A stretch of 64,000 nt of DNA from Rhodoblastus sp963804045 (GTDB lineage: Bacteria; Pseudomonadota; Alphaproteobacteria; Rhizobiales; Beijerinckiaceae): NCBI GenBank assembly GCA_963804045.1, contig CAWDOR010000033.1, positions 149,868 to 213,867 of the forward strand, written 5' to 3'. Of this stretch, positions 38,321-47,042 are shown one piece after another (the stretch's first letter is position 1; each line of letters begins with the position of its first letter). The notes under the pieces were generated by a model. It searched no databases, had not been told where the DNA came from, and worked only from the letters and a program-made list of their open reading frames with translations. Made by a program: the position numbers and the translations under genes.

Positions 38321-38710
38321 ATGGCCAAGGAAAACACCCGCGTTCGCCGCAGGGAGCGCAAGAACATCGCCTCGGGCGTGGTTCACGTCTATTCCTCGTT
38401 CAACAACACCATGATCACCATCGCCGACGCCCAGGGCAACACGATTTCCTGGTCCTCCGCCGGCACCATGGGTTTCAAGGGCTCGCGCAAGTCGACCCCC
38501 TATGCCGCGCAGATGGCCGCCGAAGACGCCGCCCGCAAAGCGACGGAACATGGCATGCGCACTGTGGAAGTCGAAGTCTCCGGTCCCGGCTCCGGTCGCG
38601 AATCGGCGCTGCGCGCCCTCCAGGCGGCCGGCTTCACGGTGACCTCGATCCGCGACGTGACCCCGATCCCGCACAATGGCTGCCGCCCGCGCAAGCGTCG
38701 TCGCGTCTGA
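38321..38710 (+). CDS. rpsK: 30S ribosomal protein S11
   Basis: S11 has 129 residues and forms the 30S platform near the E site. GVVHVYSSFNNTMITIADAQGN and VTPIPHNGCRPRKRRRV are diagnostic. It is downstream of rpsM after a repeat-filled gap. Confidence 0.98.
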   Translation: MAKENTRVRRRERKNIASGVVHVYSSFNNTMITIADAQGNTISWSSAGTMGFKGSRKSTPYAAQMAAEDAARKATEHGMRTVEVEVSGPGSGRESALRALQAAGFTVTSIRDVTPIPHNGCRPRKRRRV

Positions 38711-38833
38711 TTTTTCGACATTCGATATTCCCGCGCCGGCTCGACGGAGCCAGCGCGGGTTTTTCCGTAACCGGACCAAAGGCCAGGGTTGACGAACCGA
38801 TATGCCGCGGTCCGAGGAAGAGGTTTTGAGACC

Positions 38834-39850
38834 ATGATCCAGAAGAATTGGCAGGAACTGATCAAGCCGAACAAGCTGCATGTCCAGCCCGGCGAAGATC
38901 CCAAGCGCAACGCCACCGTGGTCGCGGAGCCGCTGGAGCGCGGCTTCGGTCTGACGCTCGGCAACGCGCTGCGCCGCATTCTGCTATCCTCGCTGCAAGG
39001 CGCGGCCATCACGTCGGTCCACATCGACGGCGTGCTGCATGAATTCTCGTCGATTCCCGGCGTGCGCGAGGATGTGACCGACATCATCCTCAACATCAAG
39101 GACATCGCCATCAAGTTGCAGGGCGAAGGCCCCAAGCGGCTCACGCTGAAGAAGCAGGGTCCGGGCGTGGTCTATGCCGGCGACATCCAGGTGACCGGCG
39201 ACATCGCCGTGTTGAACCCGCAGCTTCCGCTGTGCACGCTCGACGAGGGCGCGGAAATCCGCATGGAATTCACCGTCAACACCGGCAAGGGCTATGTCCC
39301 GGCCGACCGCAACCGCGCCGAAGACGCGCCGATCGGCCTGATCCCCGTCGATTCCATCTATTCGCCGGTGAAGAAGGTCTCCTACAAGATCGATCCGACC
39401 CGCGAGGGCCAGGTGCTCGATTATGACAAGCTGACCCTTCAGATCGAGACCAATGGCGCGCTGACCCCTGAGGACGCTCTGGCTTTCGCCGCGCGCATCC
39501 TCCAGGACCAGCTCAATGTCTTCGTCAATTTCGAAGAGCCCAAGCGCGAAGAGTCTTCGCCGGCGATCCCGGAGCTGGCCTTCAACCCGGCGCTGCTGAA
39601 GAAGGTCGACGAGCTGGAATTGTCGGTGCGTTCGGCCAATTGCCTGAAGAACGACAATATCGTCTATATTGGCGACCTCATCCAGAAGACCGAAGCGGAA
39701 ATGCTGCGCACGCCGAATTTCGGCCGCAAGTCGCTCAACGAAATCAAGGAAGTGCTGGCGCAAATGGGCCTGCACCTCGGCATGGAAGTCACCGGCTGGC
39801 CGCCGGAAAACATCGACGAACTCGCCAAGCGCTTCGAAGAGCACTACTGA
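38834..39850 (+). CDS. rpoA: RNA polymerase alpha subunit
   Basis: The alpha subunit has 338 residues, assembles beta and beta' through its N-terminal domain and contacts UP elements and activators through its C-terminal domain. MIQKNWQELIKPNKL starts the protein; LERGFGLTLGNALRRILLSSL is the dimer region; TPNFGRKSLNEIKEVLAQMGL lies in the C-terminal domain. Confidence 0.98.
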   Translation: MIQKNWQELIKPNKLHVQPGEDPKRNATVVAEPLERGFGLTLGNALRRILLSSLQGAAITSVHIDGVLHEFSSIPGVREDVTDIILNIKDIAIKLQGEGPKRLTLKKQGPGVVYAGDIQVTGDIAVLNPQLPLCTLDEGAEIRMEFTVNTGKGYVPADRNRAEDAPIGLIPVDSIYSPVKKVSYKIDPTREGQVLDYDKLTLQIETNGALTPEDALAFAARILQDQLNVFVNFEEPKREESSPAIPELAFNPALLKKVDELELSVRSANCLKNDNIVYIGDLIQKTEAEMLRTPNFGRKSLNEIKEVLAQMGLHLGMEVTGWPPENIDELAKRFEEHY

Positions 39851-39863
39851 GTTCAGAGTTTTT

Positions 39864-39889
39864 CCCTCTCCCCGGCAACAGGGAGAGGG
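39864..39889 (+). repeat. inverted repeat between rpoA and rplQ
   Basis: CCCTCTCCC (39864-39872) and GGGAGAGGG (39881-39889) flank an eight-base loop. This purine/pyrimidine hairpin type is a common intergenic repeat in Rhizobiales. It lacks a U run, so rplQ should be cotranscribed. Confidence 0.5.
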
Positions 39890-39974
39890 GAACCGCCGCC
39901 CCGCTGATAAAAGGGGCAAAGCACGGAGCGGCCGTACCTTGGCACGGCGGTCGCAAGCAATTTAGGAGAGCCAC

Positions 39975-40385
39975 ATGTATCACGGTCGCGCAAAGCGTCG
40001 TTTCAACCGCACCGCCGAACACCGCAAGGCGATGTTTTCCAATCTCTGCCAGGCGCTGATCAAGCATGAGCAGATCGTCACCACCCTGCCCAAGGCCAAG
40101 GACCTGCGTCCTGTCGTGGAAAAGCTGGTGACGCTCGGCAAGCGCGGCGATCTTCACGCCCGTCGTCAGGCGATTTCGCAGATCAAGGACGTGGTCCTGG
40201 TCAAGAAACTGTTCGACGTGCTCGCGCCCCGCTACAAGGAGCGCCACGGCGGCTACACCCGCGTGCTCAAGGCCGGCTTCCGCTACGGCGACAACGCCGC
40301 CATGGCTGTGATCGAATTCGTCGACCGCGACGTCACCGCCAAGGGCAAGGATTCCGGTCCGGTCGAAGCCGAAGCCGCCGAATAA
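39975..40385 (+). CDS. rplQ: 50S ribosomal protein L17
   Basis: L17 has 136 residues. MYHGRAKRRFNRTAEHRKAMF and TTLPKAKDLRPVVEKLVTLG are the conserved N-terminal region. It ends the alpha operon, followed by a strong terminator. Confidence 0.98.
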   Translation: MYHGRAKRRFNRTAEHRKAMFSNLCQALIKHEQIVTTLPKAKDLRPVVEKLVTLGKRGDLHARRQAISQIKDVVLVKKLFDVLAPRYKERHGGYTRVLKAGFRYGDNAAMAVIEFVDRDVTAKGKDSGPVEAEAAE

Positions 40386-40410
40386 GGTTTTTGTGCTTCT
40401 CTGCGCTCAA

Positions 40411-40440
40411 GGGCGGCCCCAGTGGCCGCCCTTTTTCTTT
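40411..40440 (+). terminator. intrinsic terminator after rplQ
   Basis: GGGCGGCC (40411-40418) and GGCCGCCC (40424-40431) with a five-base loop, followed by TTTTTCTTT. It closes the 19-kb ribosomal run just before the convergent queF stop. Confidence 0.9.
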
Positions 40441-40444
40441 GGGA

Positions 40445-40906
40445 TCACCCCCGTCCGCGATAGCTCGCCACGCCCTGGTCGGGAATCCACAGCCCCCTGG
40501 GCGGTTCGCCGGTCTGCCAGAACACGTCGATGGGCATGCCGCCGCGCGGATACCAATAGCCGCCGATCCGCAGCCAGCGCGGCGCCAGCGCCGCGACCAG
40601 ATCCTTGGCGATGCGGACCGTGCAATCCTCGTGAAAGGCGCCGTGGTTGCGAAACGAGGTGAGGTATAGTTTTAATGACTTTGATTCAACTAGATAAAGA
40701 TCAGGCGCATAATCTATCACGAGATGGGCGAAATCCGGTTGTCCTGTCACCGGGCAGAGCGAGGTGAACTCCGGCTGGGTGAAACGCGCGAGATAAACCG
40801 TATCCGGATGCGGATTGGGCACGCGGTCGAGCCGGGCCTCGTCGGGGTTTTGCGGGGTTGCGGCTTGTGCGCCGAGCAGGCCGGCGCCGTCATGTGTCCT
40901 GACCAT
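40445..40906 (-). CDS. queF: NADPH-dependent 7-cyano-7-deazaguanine reductase
   Basis: A 153-residue short-form QueF, which reduces preQ0 to preQ1 in queuosine synthesis. The catalytic Cys lies in SLCPVTGQPDFA, and the substrate-binding ESKSLKLYLTSFRNHGAFHE is intact. AAGAGGTGGAAA precedes the ATG at 40906. It is divergent from eno and faces rplQ. Confidence 0.96.
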   Translation of the reverse strand: MVRTHDGAGLLGAQAATPQNPDEARLDRVPNPHPDTVYLARFTQPEFTSLCPVTGQPDFAHLVIDYAPDLYLVESKSLKLYLTSFRNHGAFHEDCTVRIAKDLVAALAPRWLRIGGYWYPRGGMPIDVFWQTGEPPRGLWIPDQGVASYRGRG

Positions 40907-41065
40907 TTTCCACCTCTTCGAGGAAATCCATAGGCAGGCGGGCGCGAGCCGGCAAGGAAAAAGCCCACCGCGCGCTTTCGCCCTCTTTTTTCTTTCACGC
41001 ATTTCGCCTATGACGCGCCCGTGATCGCCGTTGCGGCGCAAACAAGACAGTCCAGGGGAAAGCAA

Positions 41066-42349
41066 ATGACCGAGATTATCGACATTGTCGCCCGCGAAAT
41101 TTTGGATTCGCGCGGCAATCCCACCGTCGAAGTCGATGTGACCCTGGAGGACGGCTCCTTCGGCCGCGCCGGCGTGCCGTCGGGCGCCTCGACCGGCACC
41201 CGCGAGGCCGTGGAATTGCGCGACGGCGACAAGGCCCGTTTCGGCGGCAAGGGCGTGCTCAAGGCGGTCGAATCGGTCAATGGCGAGATTTTCGACGCCA
41301 TTTCCGGTCTCGACGCCGAGGATCAGGTCGCCATCGACGAGGCCATGATCGAACTCGACGGCACGGAGAACAAGTCCCGGCTCGGCGCCAACGCCATTCT
41401 CGGCGTCTCCATGGCCGTCGCCAAGGCCGCCGCCGACGCCGCGGGCCTGCCGCTCTACCGCTATGTCGGCGGAACCCAGGCGCGCGTGCTTCCCACCCCG
41501 ATGATGAACATCATCAATGGCGGCGCCCATGCCGACAACCCCATCGATTTCCAGGAATTCATGATCCTGCCGGTCGGCGCCGACAGCATTGCGGAAGCCG
41601 TGCGCTGGGGCGCCGAAGTGTTCCACACCCTGAAATCGGCGCTGAAAAAGGCCGGCCATAACACCAATGTCGGTGACGAGGGCGGCTTCGCCCCCAACCT
41701 GCCTTCGGCGGAGGCGGCGCTGGATTTCGTCGTCAAGGCCATCGAAACCGCAGGCTTCAAGCCCGGCCAGGATATTGCGCTCGGCCTCGACGCCGCGGCG
41801 TCGGAATTCTTCAAGGACGGCGCCTATCATTACGAAGGCGAGGGCAAGGTGCGCTCGATCCAGGAGCAGGCCGAATATCTGGCCAAGCTCGCCGCGGCCT
41901 ATCCGATCGTCACCATCGAGGACGGCAACGCCGAGCAGGATTGGGAAGGCTGGAAAATCACCACCGACCTGATCGGCAAGACAACCCAGATCGTCGGCGA
42001 CGATATTTTCGTCACCAATGTCAAAATTCTGGGCGAAGGCATCAAGAAGGGCGTGGCCAATTCGATCCTGATCAAGGTCAATCAGATCGGCACGCTCACC
42101 GAGACGCTGGCGGCGGTCGATATGGCGCATCGCGCCGGCTATACCGCGGTCATGTCGCATCGTTCGGGCGAGACCGAGGATTACACCATCGCCGATCTCG
42201 CGGTGGCCACCAATTGCGGTCAGATCAAGACCGGCTCTCTGGCCCGCTCCGACCGGTTGGCCAAATATAACCAGCTCATCCGCATCGAGGAGGAGTTGGG
42301 CAAGCAGGCGGTTTACGCTGGCCGCGCCGCGCTCAAGGCCCTGGCCTGA
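41066..42349 (+). CDS. eno: enolase
   Basis: A 427-residue glycolytic enzyme (2-phosphoglycerate to phosphoenolpyruvate). SGASTGTREAVELRDGD, IEDGNAEQDWEGW and MSHRSGETEDYTIAD hold the metal and catalytic residues. It begins at ATG 41066 with AGGGGAA upstream and ends at a UUCG-type terminator. It lies just before the pyruvate dehydrogenase genes, next in the pathway. Confidence 0.98.
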   Translation: MTEIIDIVAREILDSRGNPTVEVDVTLEDGSFGRAGVPSGASTGTREAVELRDGDKARFGGKGVLKAVESVNGEIFDAISGLDAEDQVAIDEAMIELDGTENKSRLGANAILGVSMAVAKAAADAAGLPLYRYVGGTQARVLPTPMMNIINGGAHADNPIDFQEFMILPVGADSIAEAVRWGAEVFHTLKSALKKAGHNTNVGDEGGFAPNLPSAEAALDFVVKAIETAGFKPGQDIALGLDAAASEFFKDGAYHYEGEGKVRSIQEQAEYLAKLAAAYPIVTIEDGNAEQDWEGWKITTDLIGKTTQIVGDDIFVTNVKILGEGIKKGVANSILIKVNQIGTLTETLAAVDMAHRAGYTAVMSHRSGETEDYTIADLAVATNCGQIKTGSLARSDRLAKYNQLIRIEEELGKQAVYAGRAALKALA

Positions 42350-42372
42350 TTTCTGTCGTCCGACGACAGCAG

Positions 42373-42400
42373 GGGACGCGTTCGCGCGTCCCTTTTTTAT
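42373..42400 (+). terminator. intrinsic terminator after eno
   Basis: GGGACGCG (42373-42380), a TTCG tetraloop and CGCGTCCC (42385-42392) followed by TTTTTTAT. The extra-stable UUCG loop makes this a very clear terminator. Confidence 0.92.
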
Positions 42401-42409
42401 TTCTGGAAA

Positions 42410-42625
42410 TCAGAACATGGCCGTGACTTGCGCCAGCAACGCCCGCGCCTCGTCATGATAGGCTGCGACGGCCAGCATGGTCACGCCGAGGCTGATCATG
42501 GCGACGACGAAGCCGGCATCGTTGCTCTTTTCCTTGTCGCGCTCATGGAGATGGCGGATGTCGGCGGGGCTGCGGCGGCGCAGGCCGACCGGTTCCTTTT
42601 GGATCGAGAATCCCAGTGCGGGCAT
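42410..42625 (-). CDS. small membrane protein, unknown
   Basis: A 71-residue protein starting MPALGFSIQKEPVGLRRR, with one predicted transmembrane helix near residues 43-60 (AGFVVAMISLGVTMLAVAAYH). GGGAG lies before the ATG at 42625. It has a basic N-terminus, so it is probably oriented with the N-terminus inside. I do not recognise the family. It is convergent to eno. Confidence 0.6.
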   Translation of the reverse strand: MPALGFSIQKEPVGLRRRSPADIRHLHERDKEKSNDAGFVVAMISLGVTMLAVAAYHDEARALLAQVTAMF

Positions 42626-42775
42626 GACGGGCTCCCATTTTCGAACGGGGCGCCGGGATTTTGTCTCGGAATGAGACAGCCGGCGCGGGTCCTGCCGACA
42701 GGCTTCAAGTTCGGCGCCGCTGCGGAAATTTCGGCGGATTAACCGGCGCCTAACCAAAAGGCGCGATTATGCGTC

Positions 42776-43126
42776 ATGGTTGTCCGCACGCGCCTTGTCG
42801 CCATTCTCATTCCCTTGGCCTTCTACGTCTTCTCCGGCGTGGTCGGCGCGTTTTTCGTCTGGCACGCCGCCCATGGCGAGCGCGGGCTCGAGGCCGATCT
42901 GGCCACGCGCAAGGAAATGGCCGAGATCGACGGCAAGCTGAAAGCGGTGCGCGCCGACGAGGATTACTGGCGCAAGCGCATCGCTTTGCTGCGCGGCCCG
43001 GACATTGACCGCGACCTGCTGGACGAACAGGCGCGCACGCTGCTCGATCATGTCAACAAGAGCGATCTGATGATTTTCCTGGCGCCGACGAGCGGTGAGA
43101 CCACCGGGACGACCCGGCGGAACTGA
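42776..43126 (+). CDS. FtsB/DivIC-type septum formation initiator
   Basis: A 116-residue bitopic protein. One transmembrane helix (residues about 8-28, VAILIPLAFYVFSGVVGAFF) is followed by a coiled-coil (LATRKEMAEIDGKLKAVRADEDYWRKRIALLRG) and a region with DIDRDLLDEQARTLL, the pattern of FtsB in Alphaproteobacteria. FtsB joins FtsL and FtsQ at the division site. It lies between eno and pdhA, the usual place in this class. Confidence 0.85.
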   Translation: MVVRTRLVAILIPLAFYVFSGVVGAFFVWHAAHGERGLEADLATRKEMAEIDGKLKAVRADEDYWRKRIALLRGPDIDRDLLDEQARTLLDHVNKSDLMIFLAPTSGETTGTTRRN

Positions 43127-43217
43127 GCTTCGCCGCTCTCGCTTTTCCCCGCGCATCTGCTAGTTTTCCCTTCAAAGAATTTGCCTCGCCGCGCAAGTCG
43201 GGGGGCTTGGGGGAAGA

Positions 43218-44207
43218 ATGGCGACGCGACAGACGCCCCAGACGACAGACAATCCGCGCCTCGCGGAATTTTTGGGCTCCGGCGACCTACTGGCGAGCTG
43301 GCGGTCGATGCTGCTCATCCGCCGTTTCGAGGAAAAGGCCGGGCAATTGTTCGGCATGGGGCTGATCGGCGGCTTCTGCCATCTCTATATCGGTCAGGAG
43401 GCCATAGCGGTGGGCATGCGCCAGGCGGCGCGGCCGGGCGACCAGTTCATCGCCTCCTATCGCATGCACGGCCATTTGCTCGCCTGCGGCGCCGATCCGC
43501 GCGCCGTCATGGCCGAACTGGCCGGTCGCCACGACGGGCTTTCCGGGGGCAAAGGCGGCTCGATGCATATGTTCGACCCCGAGATCGGCTTTTACGGCGG
43601 CCACGGCATTGTCGCGGCGCAGATTTCCATCGGAACCGGGCTGGCCTTCGCCAACGCCTATCGCGGCGAGCCCAAGGTCTGCATCGCCTTTTGCGGCGAC
43701 GGCGCCGCGGATCAGGGCCAGGTCGCCGAAAGCTTCGTCATGGCCGCGCGCTGGAAATTGCCGATCGTCTATGTCATCGAAAATAATCGTCCGCGCCATG
43801 ATGACGGCCGGCCGCAGCTCGCCGACCGCGGCGCCGGTTTCGGCATTCCCGGCGAGCCGGTGGACGGCATGTGCCTGACCTCGGTGCGCGAGGCGGGCGA
43901 AAAGGCGATCGCCCGCGCAAGGGCCGGCGAGGGGGCGACGATTCTGGAAATGTGGACCGAGCGTTATCGCGGCCATTCCCTTGCGGCGCCGGGCAAATAC
44001 AGCCGCCGGGAAGACGCGCGCGCCCTGCACGAACCCGATCCGATCGAGCGGCTGCGCGCCAAAATTCTCGAAAGCGGCCTGGCGCAGGAGGCGGATCTGC
44101 GCCGCATGGACGCGCAAATCCGCAACCTGGTCGCCGACGCCGCCGATCACGCGGCGCAGGCGCCGGAGCCGCCGGCTTCCGCCCTGATGACCGATATTCT
44201 GTTGTAA
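43218..44207 (+). CDS. pdhA: pyruvate dehydrogenase E1 alpha subunit
   Basis: A 329-residue ThDP-dependent E1 alpha. The ThDP motif runs from CGDGAADQGQ to IENN, and YRGHS and FGIPGEPVDGM are present. Between IENN and ADRGAGFG the frame gives RPRHDDGRPQL, which does not match the family; the +1 frame there (43791-43822) reads VRAMMTAGRSS, close to the expected YAMGT...RSSA segment. This suggests two compensating one-base errors near 43790 and 43824. It heads the PDH operon, 12 bases before pdhB. Confidence 0.93.
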   Translation: MATRQTPQTTDNPRLAEFLGSGDLLASWRSMLLIRRFEEKAGQLFGMGLIGGFCHLYIGQEAIAVGMRQAARPGDQFIASYRMHGHLLACGADPRAVMAELAGRHDGLSGGKGGSMHMFDPEIGFYGGHGIVAAQISIGTGLAFANAYRGEPKVCIAFCGDGAADQGQVAESFVMAARWKLPIVYVIENNRPRHDDGRPQLADRGAGFGIPGEPVDGMCLTSVREAGEKAIARARAGEGATILEMWTERYRGHSLAAPGKYSRREDARALHEPDPIERLRAKILESGLAQEADLRRMDAQIRNLVADAADHAAQAPEPPASALMTDILL

Positions 44208-44218
44208 GGGGGCGGCTC

Positions 44219-45532
44219 GTGACCACGCATGTGCTGATGCCCGCGCTCTCGCCGGAGGTGAAGACCGGCAAACTGGTCAAATGGCTGAAACGCGAGGGCG
44301 AAAGGATCGAGGCCGGCGACATCCTCGCCGAAGTCGAGACCGACAAGGCGACCATGGAGGTCGAATCCGCCGAAGCCGGCGTGCTCTTGCGCATTCTCGT
44401 GCCCGAAGGCGCGGAAAATATCGCCGTGGACACGCCCATCGCCGCCATCGAGCTTTTGTCGTCGTCGTCGTCGTCGTCGTCGTCGAGCGCGGCGGCTGAC
44501 GTGGTCGAACAAGCGCCGGAGGCCGAATCGGTCGCGCCGGGCTTCACCCATCGGGTCACCGTGCGCGAGGCTTTGCGCGAGGCTCTGGCCGAGGAAATGC
44601 GCCGCGACGCGGAGGTGGTGCTGCTGGGCGAGGAAATCGGCGAATATCAGGGAACGTTCAAGGTCACCCAGGGCCTGCTCGCCGAATTCGGTCCGAAACG
44701 TGTGGTGGATACCCCCATCGCCGAACATGGCTTCGCCGGACTGGCGGTCGGCGCGGCTTTCGCCGGGCTCAAGCCCGTGGTCGAGTTCATGAGTTTCAAT
44801 TTCGCCCTTCAGGCCATGGACCATATCGTCAATTCCGCCGCCAAGACGCTGTACATGTCGGGCGGCGTGCTCAATTGCCCAATTGTGTTTCGCGGTCCCA
44901 ACGGCGCGCGGGCGCGGGTCGGCGCCCAGCACACCCAGGATTTTTCCGCCTGGTTCGCCCATATTCCCGGCCTCAAGGTTGTCGCGCCCTATAGCGCCGC
45001 CGACGCCAAGGGCCTGTTGAAAGCCGCGATCCGCGACCCCAATCCGGTCATATTTCTGGAACATGAACAGCTTTACGCTGAGATGTTCGAGGCGCCGCCC
45101 GGTCCGGATCATCTCGTCGAGATCGGCCTCGCCCATGTGGCGCGGCCCGGGAGCGCGGCGACGCTGGTCGCTTTCTCGCACGGCGTCGGTCTGGCGCTGG
45201 CGGCGGCGGCGCAATTGGCGGAGCAGGGCGTCGATGTCGAGGTGATCGACCTGCGCACGCTGCGGCCGCTGGACATGGACACGGTGATCGCCTCGGTTGT
45301 CAGGACCGGGCGCTGCGTCGTGGTCGAGGAGGGCTGGCCGCAGGGCGGGATCGGCGCGGAAATTGCCGCGCAACTGATGGAGCGGGCTTTCGACGAATTG
45401 GACGCGCCGGTCTTGCGCGTCACGGCCAGGGACGTCCCGACGCCCTATGCCGCCAATCTGGAGAAACTGTCGCTGCCGCAGGTCGCGGATGTGGTCGCGG
45501 CGCTGAAACAGGCGCTTTATCTCAAGGATTGA
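44219..45532 (+). CDS. pdhB: pyruvate dehydrogenase E1 beta subunit with lipoyl domain
   Basis: A 437-residue E1 beta starting with GTG behind GGGGG. Residues 1-80 are a lipoyl domain (MPALSPEVKTGKLVKWLK, lipoyl lysine K43 in ETDKATMEVES). A linker of ten serines encoded by a TCG repeat follows, then the transketolase-like E1 beta domain (VREALREALAEEM, LLGEEIGEYQG, GPNGARARVGAQHTQD). Lipoyl-bearing E1 beta subunits are known in Rhizobiales. Its lipoyl arm is the only intact one in this operon. Confidence 0.95.
   Translation: MTTHVLMPALSPEVKTGKLVKWLKREGERIEAGDILAEVETDKATMEVESAEAGVLLRILVPEGAENIAVDTPIAAIELLSSSSSSSSSSAAADVVEQAPEAESVAPGFTHRVTVREALREALAEEMRRDAEVVLLGEEIGEYQGTFKVTQGLLAEFGPKRVVDTPIAEHGFAGLAVGAAFAGLKPVVEFMSFNFALQAMDHIVNSAAKTLYMSGGVLNCPIVFRGPNGARARVGAQHTQDFSAWFAHIPGLKVVAPYSAADAKGLLKAAIRDPNPVIFLEHEQLYAEMFEAPPGPDHLVEIGLAHVARPGSAATLVAFSHGVGLALAAAAQLAEQGVDVEVIDLRTLRPLDMDTVIASVVRTGRCVVVEEGWPQGGIGAEIAAQLMERAFDELDAPVLRVTARDVPTPYAANLEKLSLPQVADVVAALKQALYLKD
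44459..44485 (+). repeat. TCG trinucleotide repeat coding a poly-serine linker
   Basis: Nine TCG units in tandem, plus one AGC, encode ten serines between the lipoyl and E1 domains of PdhB. Such runs change length easily by slippage without breaking the frame. Confidence 0.9.
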
Positions 45533-45595
45533 GCGCTGCGCCGAAATGAGGGATTTAACCTGCGCGCCTCGGCGCGAAGGCCAGAAGGAAAAAGA

Positions 45596-45883
45596 ATGCC
45601 GGAAGAAAAGACTGAACTCTCGGTTCCCCCTGACGTCCAGGCGCATGGCGGCTCGGAGATTCTGCGGCTGTTCGTCAGCAATGGCGCGCTGACCCTGTCG
45701 ATGCAGCGCGCCTTCGAACAGCCGGACATGTGGGGCCGGGTGATGGCGGAACTGGCCATGCAGGTGGCGCAGATTTACGCCCATGAGACGGAGATGAGCG
45801 CGGAGGAGGCTTTGGTCGAGATTCGCCACGCCCTGGACACCGGGCTCGATGGCGTCAGTTTCGACGCGCCTTCGGTCAATTGA
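45596..45883 (+). CDS. DUF5076-type small protein
   Basis: A 95-residue soluble protein. The pattern GGSEILRLFVSNGALTLSMQRAF, then MWGRVMAELAMQVAQIYA, resembles the DUF5076 family of Alphaproteobacteria, found beside PDH genes. No catalytic motif is evident. It lies between pdhB and the E2-like gene, with seven bases to the latter, so it is part of the operon. Its function is unknown; assembly or regulation of the complex is a guess. Confidence 0.7.
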   Translation: MPEEKTELSVPPDVQAHGGSEILRLFVSNGALTLSMQRAFEQPDMWGRVMAELAMQVAQIYAHETEMSAEEALVEIRHALDTGLDGVSFDAPSVN

Positions 45884-45889
45884 CGACCC

Positions 45890-46993
45890 ATGTCGGAGCC
45901 TGTCGTCCTTTTCATGCCCGCGGCCACGCCAGCGATGCGCGCCGGACAGGTGCTGCGCTGGCTGCGCCGGGAGGGCGATGAAGTTCTGGCGGGCGAGCCC
46001 CTGGTCGAAATCGCCGCGGACAGGCTGACCATGGAGGTCGAGACGCCGGAAAGCGGCGTGCTCGCGCGCATTCTGGTGGCCGAGGGCGCCGAAAATATCG
46101 CCGTGGGCGCGCCGCTCTGCCTGATCGCGCCGGGTCGGGCGCCGCATCGCAAGGCCTCTGCGGCGCAACTGGACTCGTCCGGGGGCCGCGAGGGCAGGGC
46201 GCCCGTATCGCCGCGCGCCGCGCGACTGGCGCGCGACCATGGCGTCGATCTCTCCGCGATCGAGGGCTCGGGGCCGGAGGGGCGGGTGATCGCCCGCGAC
46301 ATTTTCGCGGCGCTGGCGGGGCCGGCGAGGGTGGAGACGCGGCCAGGATTTCCGCCTTTGTTCGCCGCGCTTCACGCCAGCCCACAAGTCTGCCTGGAAG
46401 TAGACTGCGACCTCGGCGCGCTCGACCGCCGGCGCGCGGAAAAGCCGGAAGCGGGCGTCACCCTCACCGATTGCGCCCTGCGCGCTTTGGCTCTGGCGCT
46501 CCAGGCTGTTCCCGCCGCGCATCGCGCCTATGGCGCGCAAGATTTCGTCGCCGCCGCAGGCAGCGACATCGGCCTGGCGCTGACGCTGGGCGGGCGCGCC
46601 TTGGCGCCGGCGCTGCGCAATGTCGAGCGGATGAGCCTCGCCGAAATCGCCGCCGCGCGGCGGGCCATCGTCGACAATCCCCCCTCCGAGCGCGAGGCCT
46701 TTGGCGGTTCGGCGCTGCTGGTCAACGCCGGGCCTTTCGCGGTCAAAAGACTGTTTCCGCCGCTGTCGGCGCCCTGGACCGCCATTCTGGCGATGGGCGC
46801 CGCCGAAACGCGGGTGGTCTGGCGCGATGGCGCGGCGACGCCGGCGCGGATGGTGAGCGTAACCTTGACCGTGGATCGCCGCGCCATGGAGGCCGCCGAC
46901 GCCGCCCAGGCGCTGGGACTGTTCAAGACCCTGATGGAAAATCCGCAAAGGCTCGAACTCGCGGTTCGGGCGCTGCGCTGGAAGCGAAATTGA
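45890..46993 (+). CDS. degenerate dihydrolipoamide acyltransferase (E2-like)
   Basis: A 367-residue protein with E2 architecture: an N-terminal lipoyl-like domain (1-80), a peripheral subunit-binding domain (PRAARLARDHGVDLSAIEGSGPEGRVIARDI), and a shortened acyltransferase domain. Two key sites are altered. The lipoyl-lysine position reads ADRLTMEVE (Arg45, codon AGG at 46022), and the catalytic HRxxDG motif reads VDRRAMEAAD (Arg at about residue 330, codon CGC at 46877). It therefore should not be lipoylated or transfer acetyl groups, yet the frame is open and the subunit-binding domain is kept. It may be structural, like eukaryotic E3-binding protein. It sits between DUF5076 and lipA. Confidence 0.85.
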   Translation: MSEPVVLFMPAATPAMRAGQVLRWLRREGDEVLAGEPLVEIAADRLTMEVETPESGVLARILVAEGAENIAVGAPLCLIAPGRAPHRKASAAQLDSSGGREGRAPVSPRAARLARDHGVDLSAIEGSGPEGRVIARDIFAALAGPARVETRPGFPPLFAALHASPQVCLEVDCDLGALDRRRAEKPEAGVTLTDCALRALALALQAVPAAHRAYGAQDFVAAAGSDIGLALTLGGRALAPALRNVERMSLAEIAAARRAIVDNPPSEREAFGGSALLVNAGPFAVKRLFPPLSAPWTAILAMGAAETRVVWRDGAATPARMVSVTLTVDRRAMEAADAAQALGLFKTLMENPQRLELAVRALRWKRN

Positions 46994-47042
46994 CAGTTTT
47001 TTGCCGCGCGCGCATGAAATGTCGGACAAGGGAATTTCTGGC

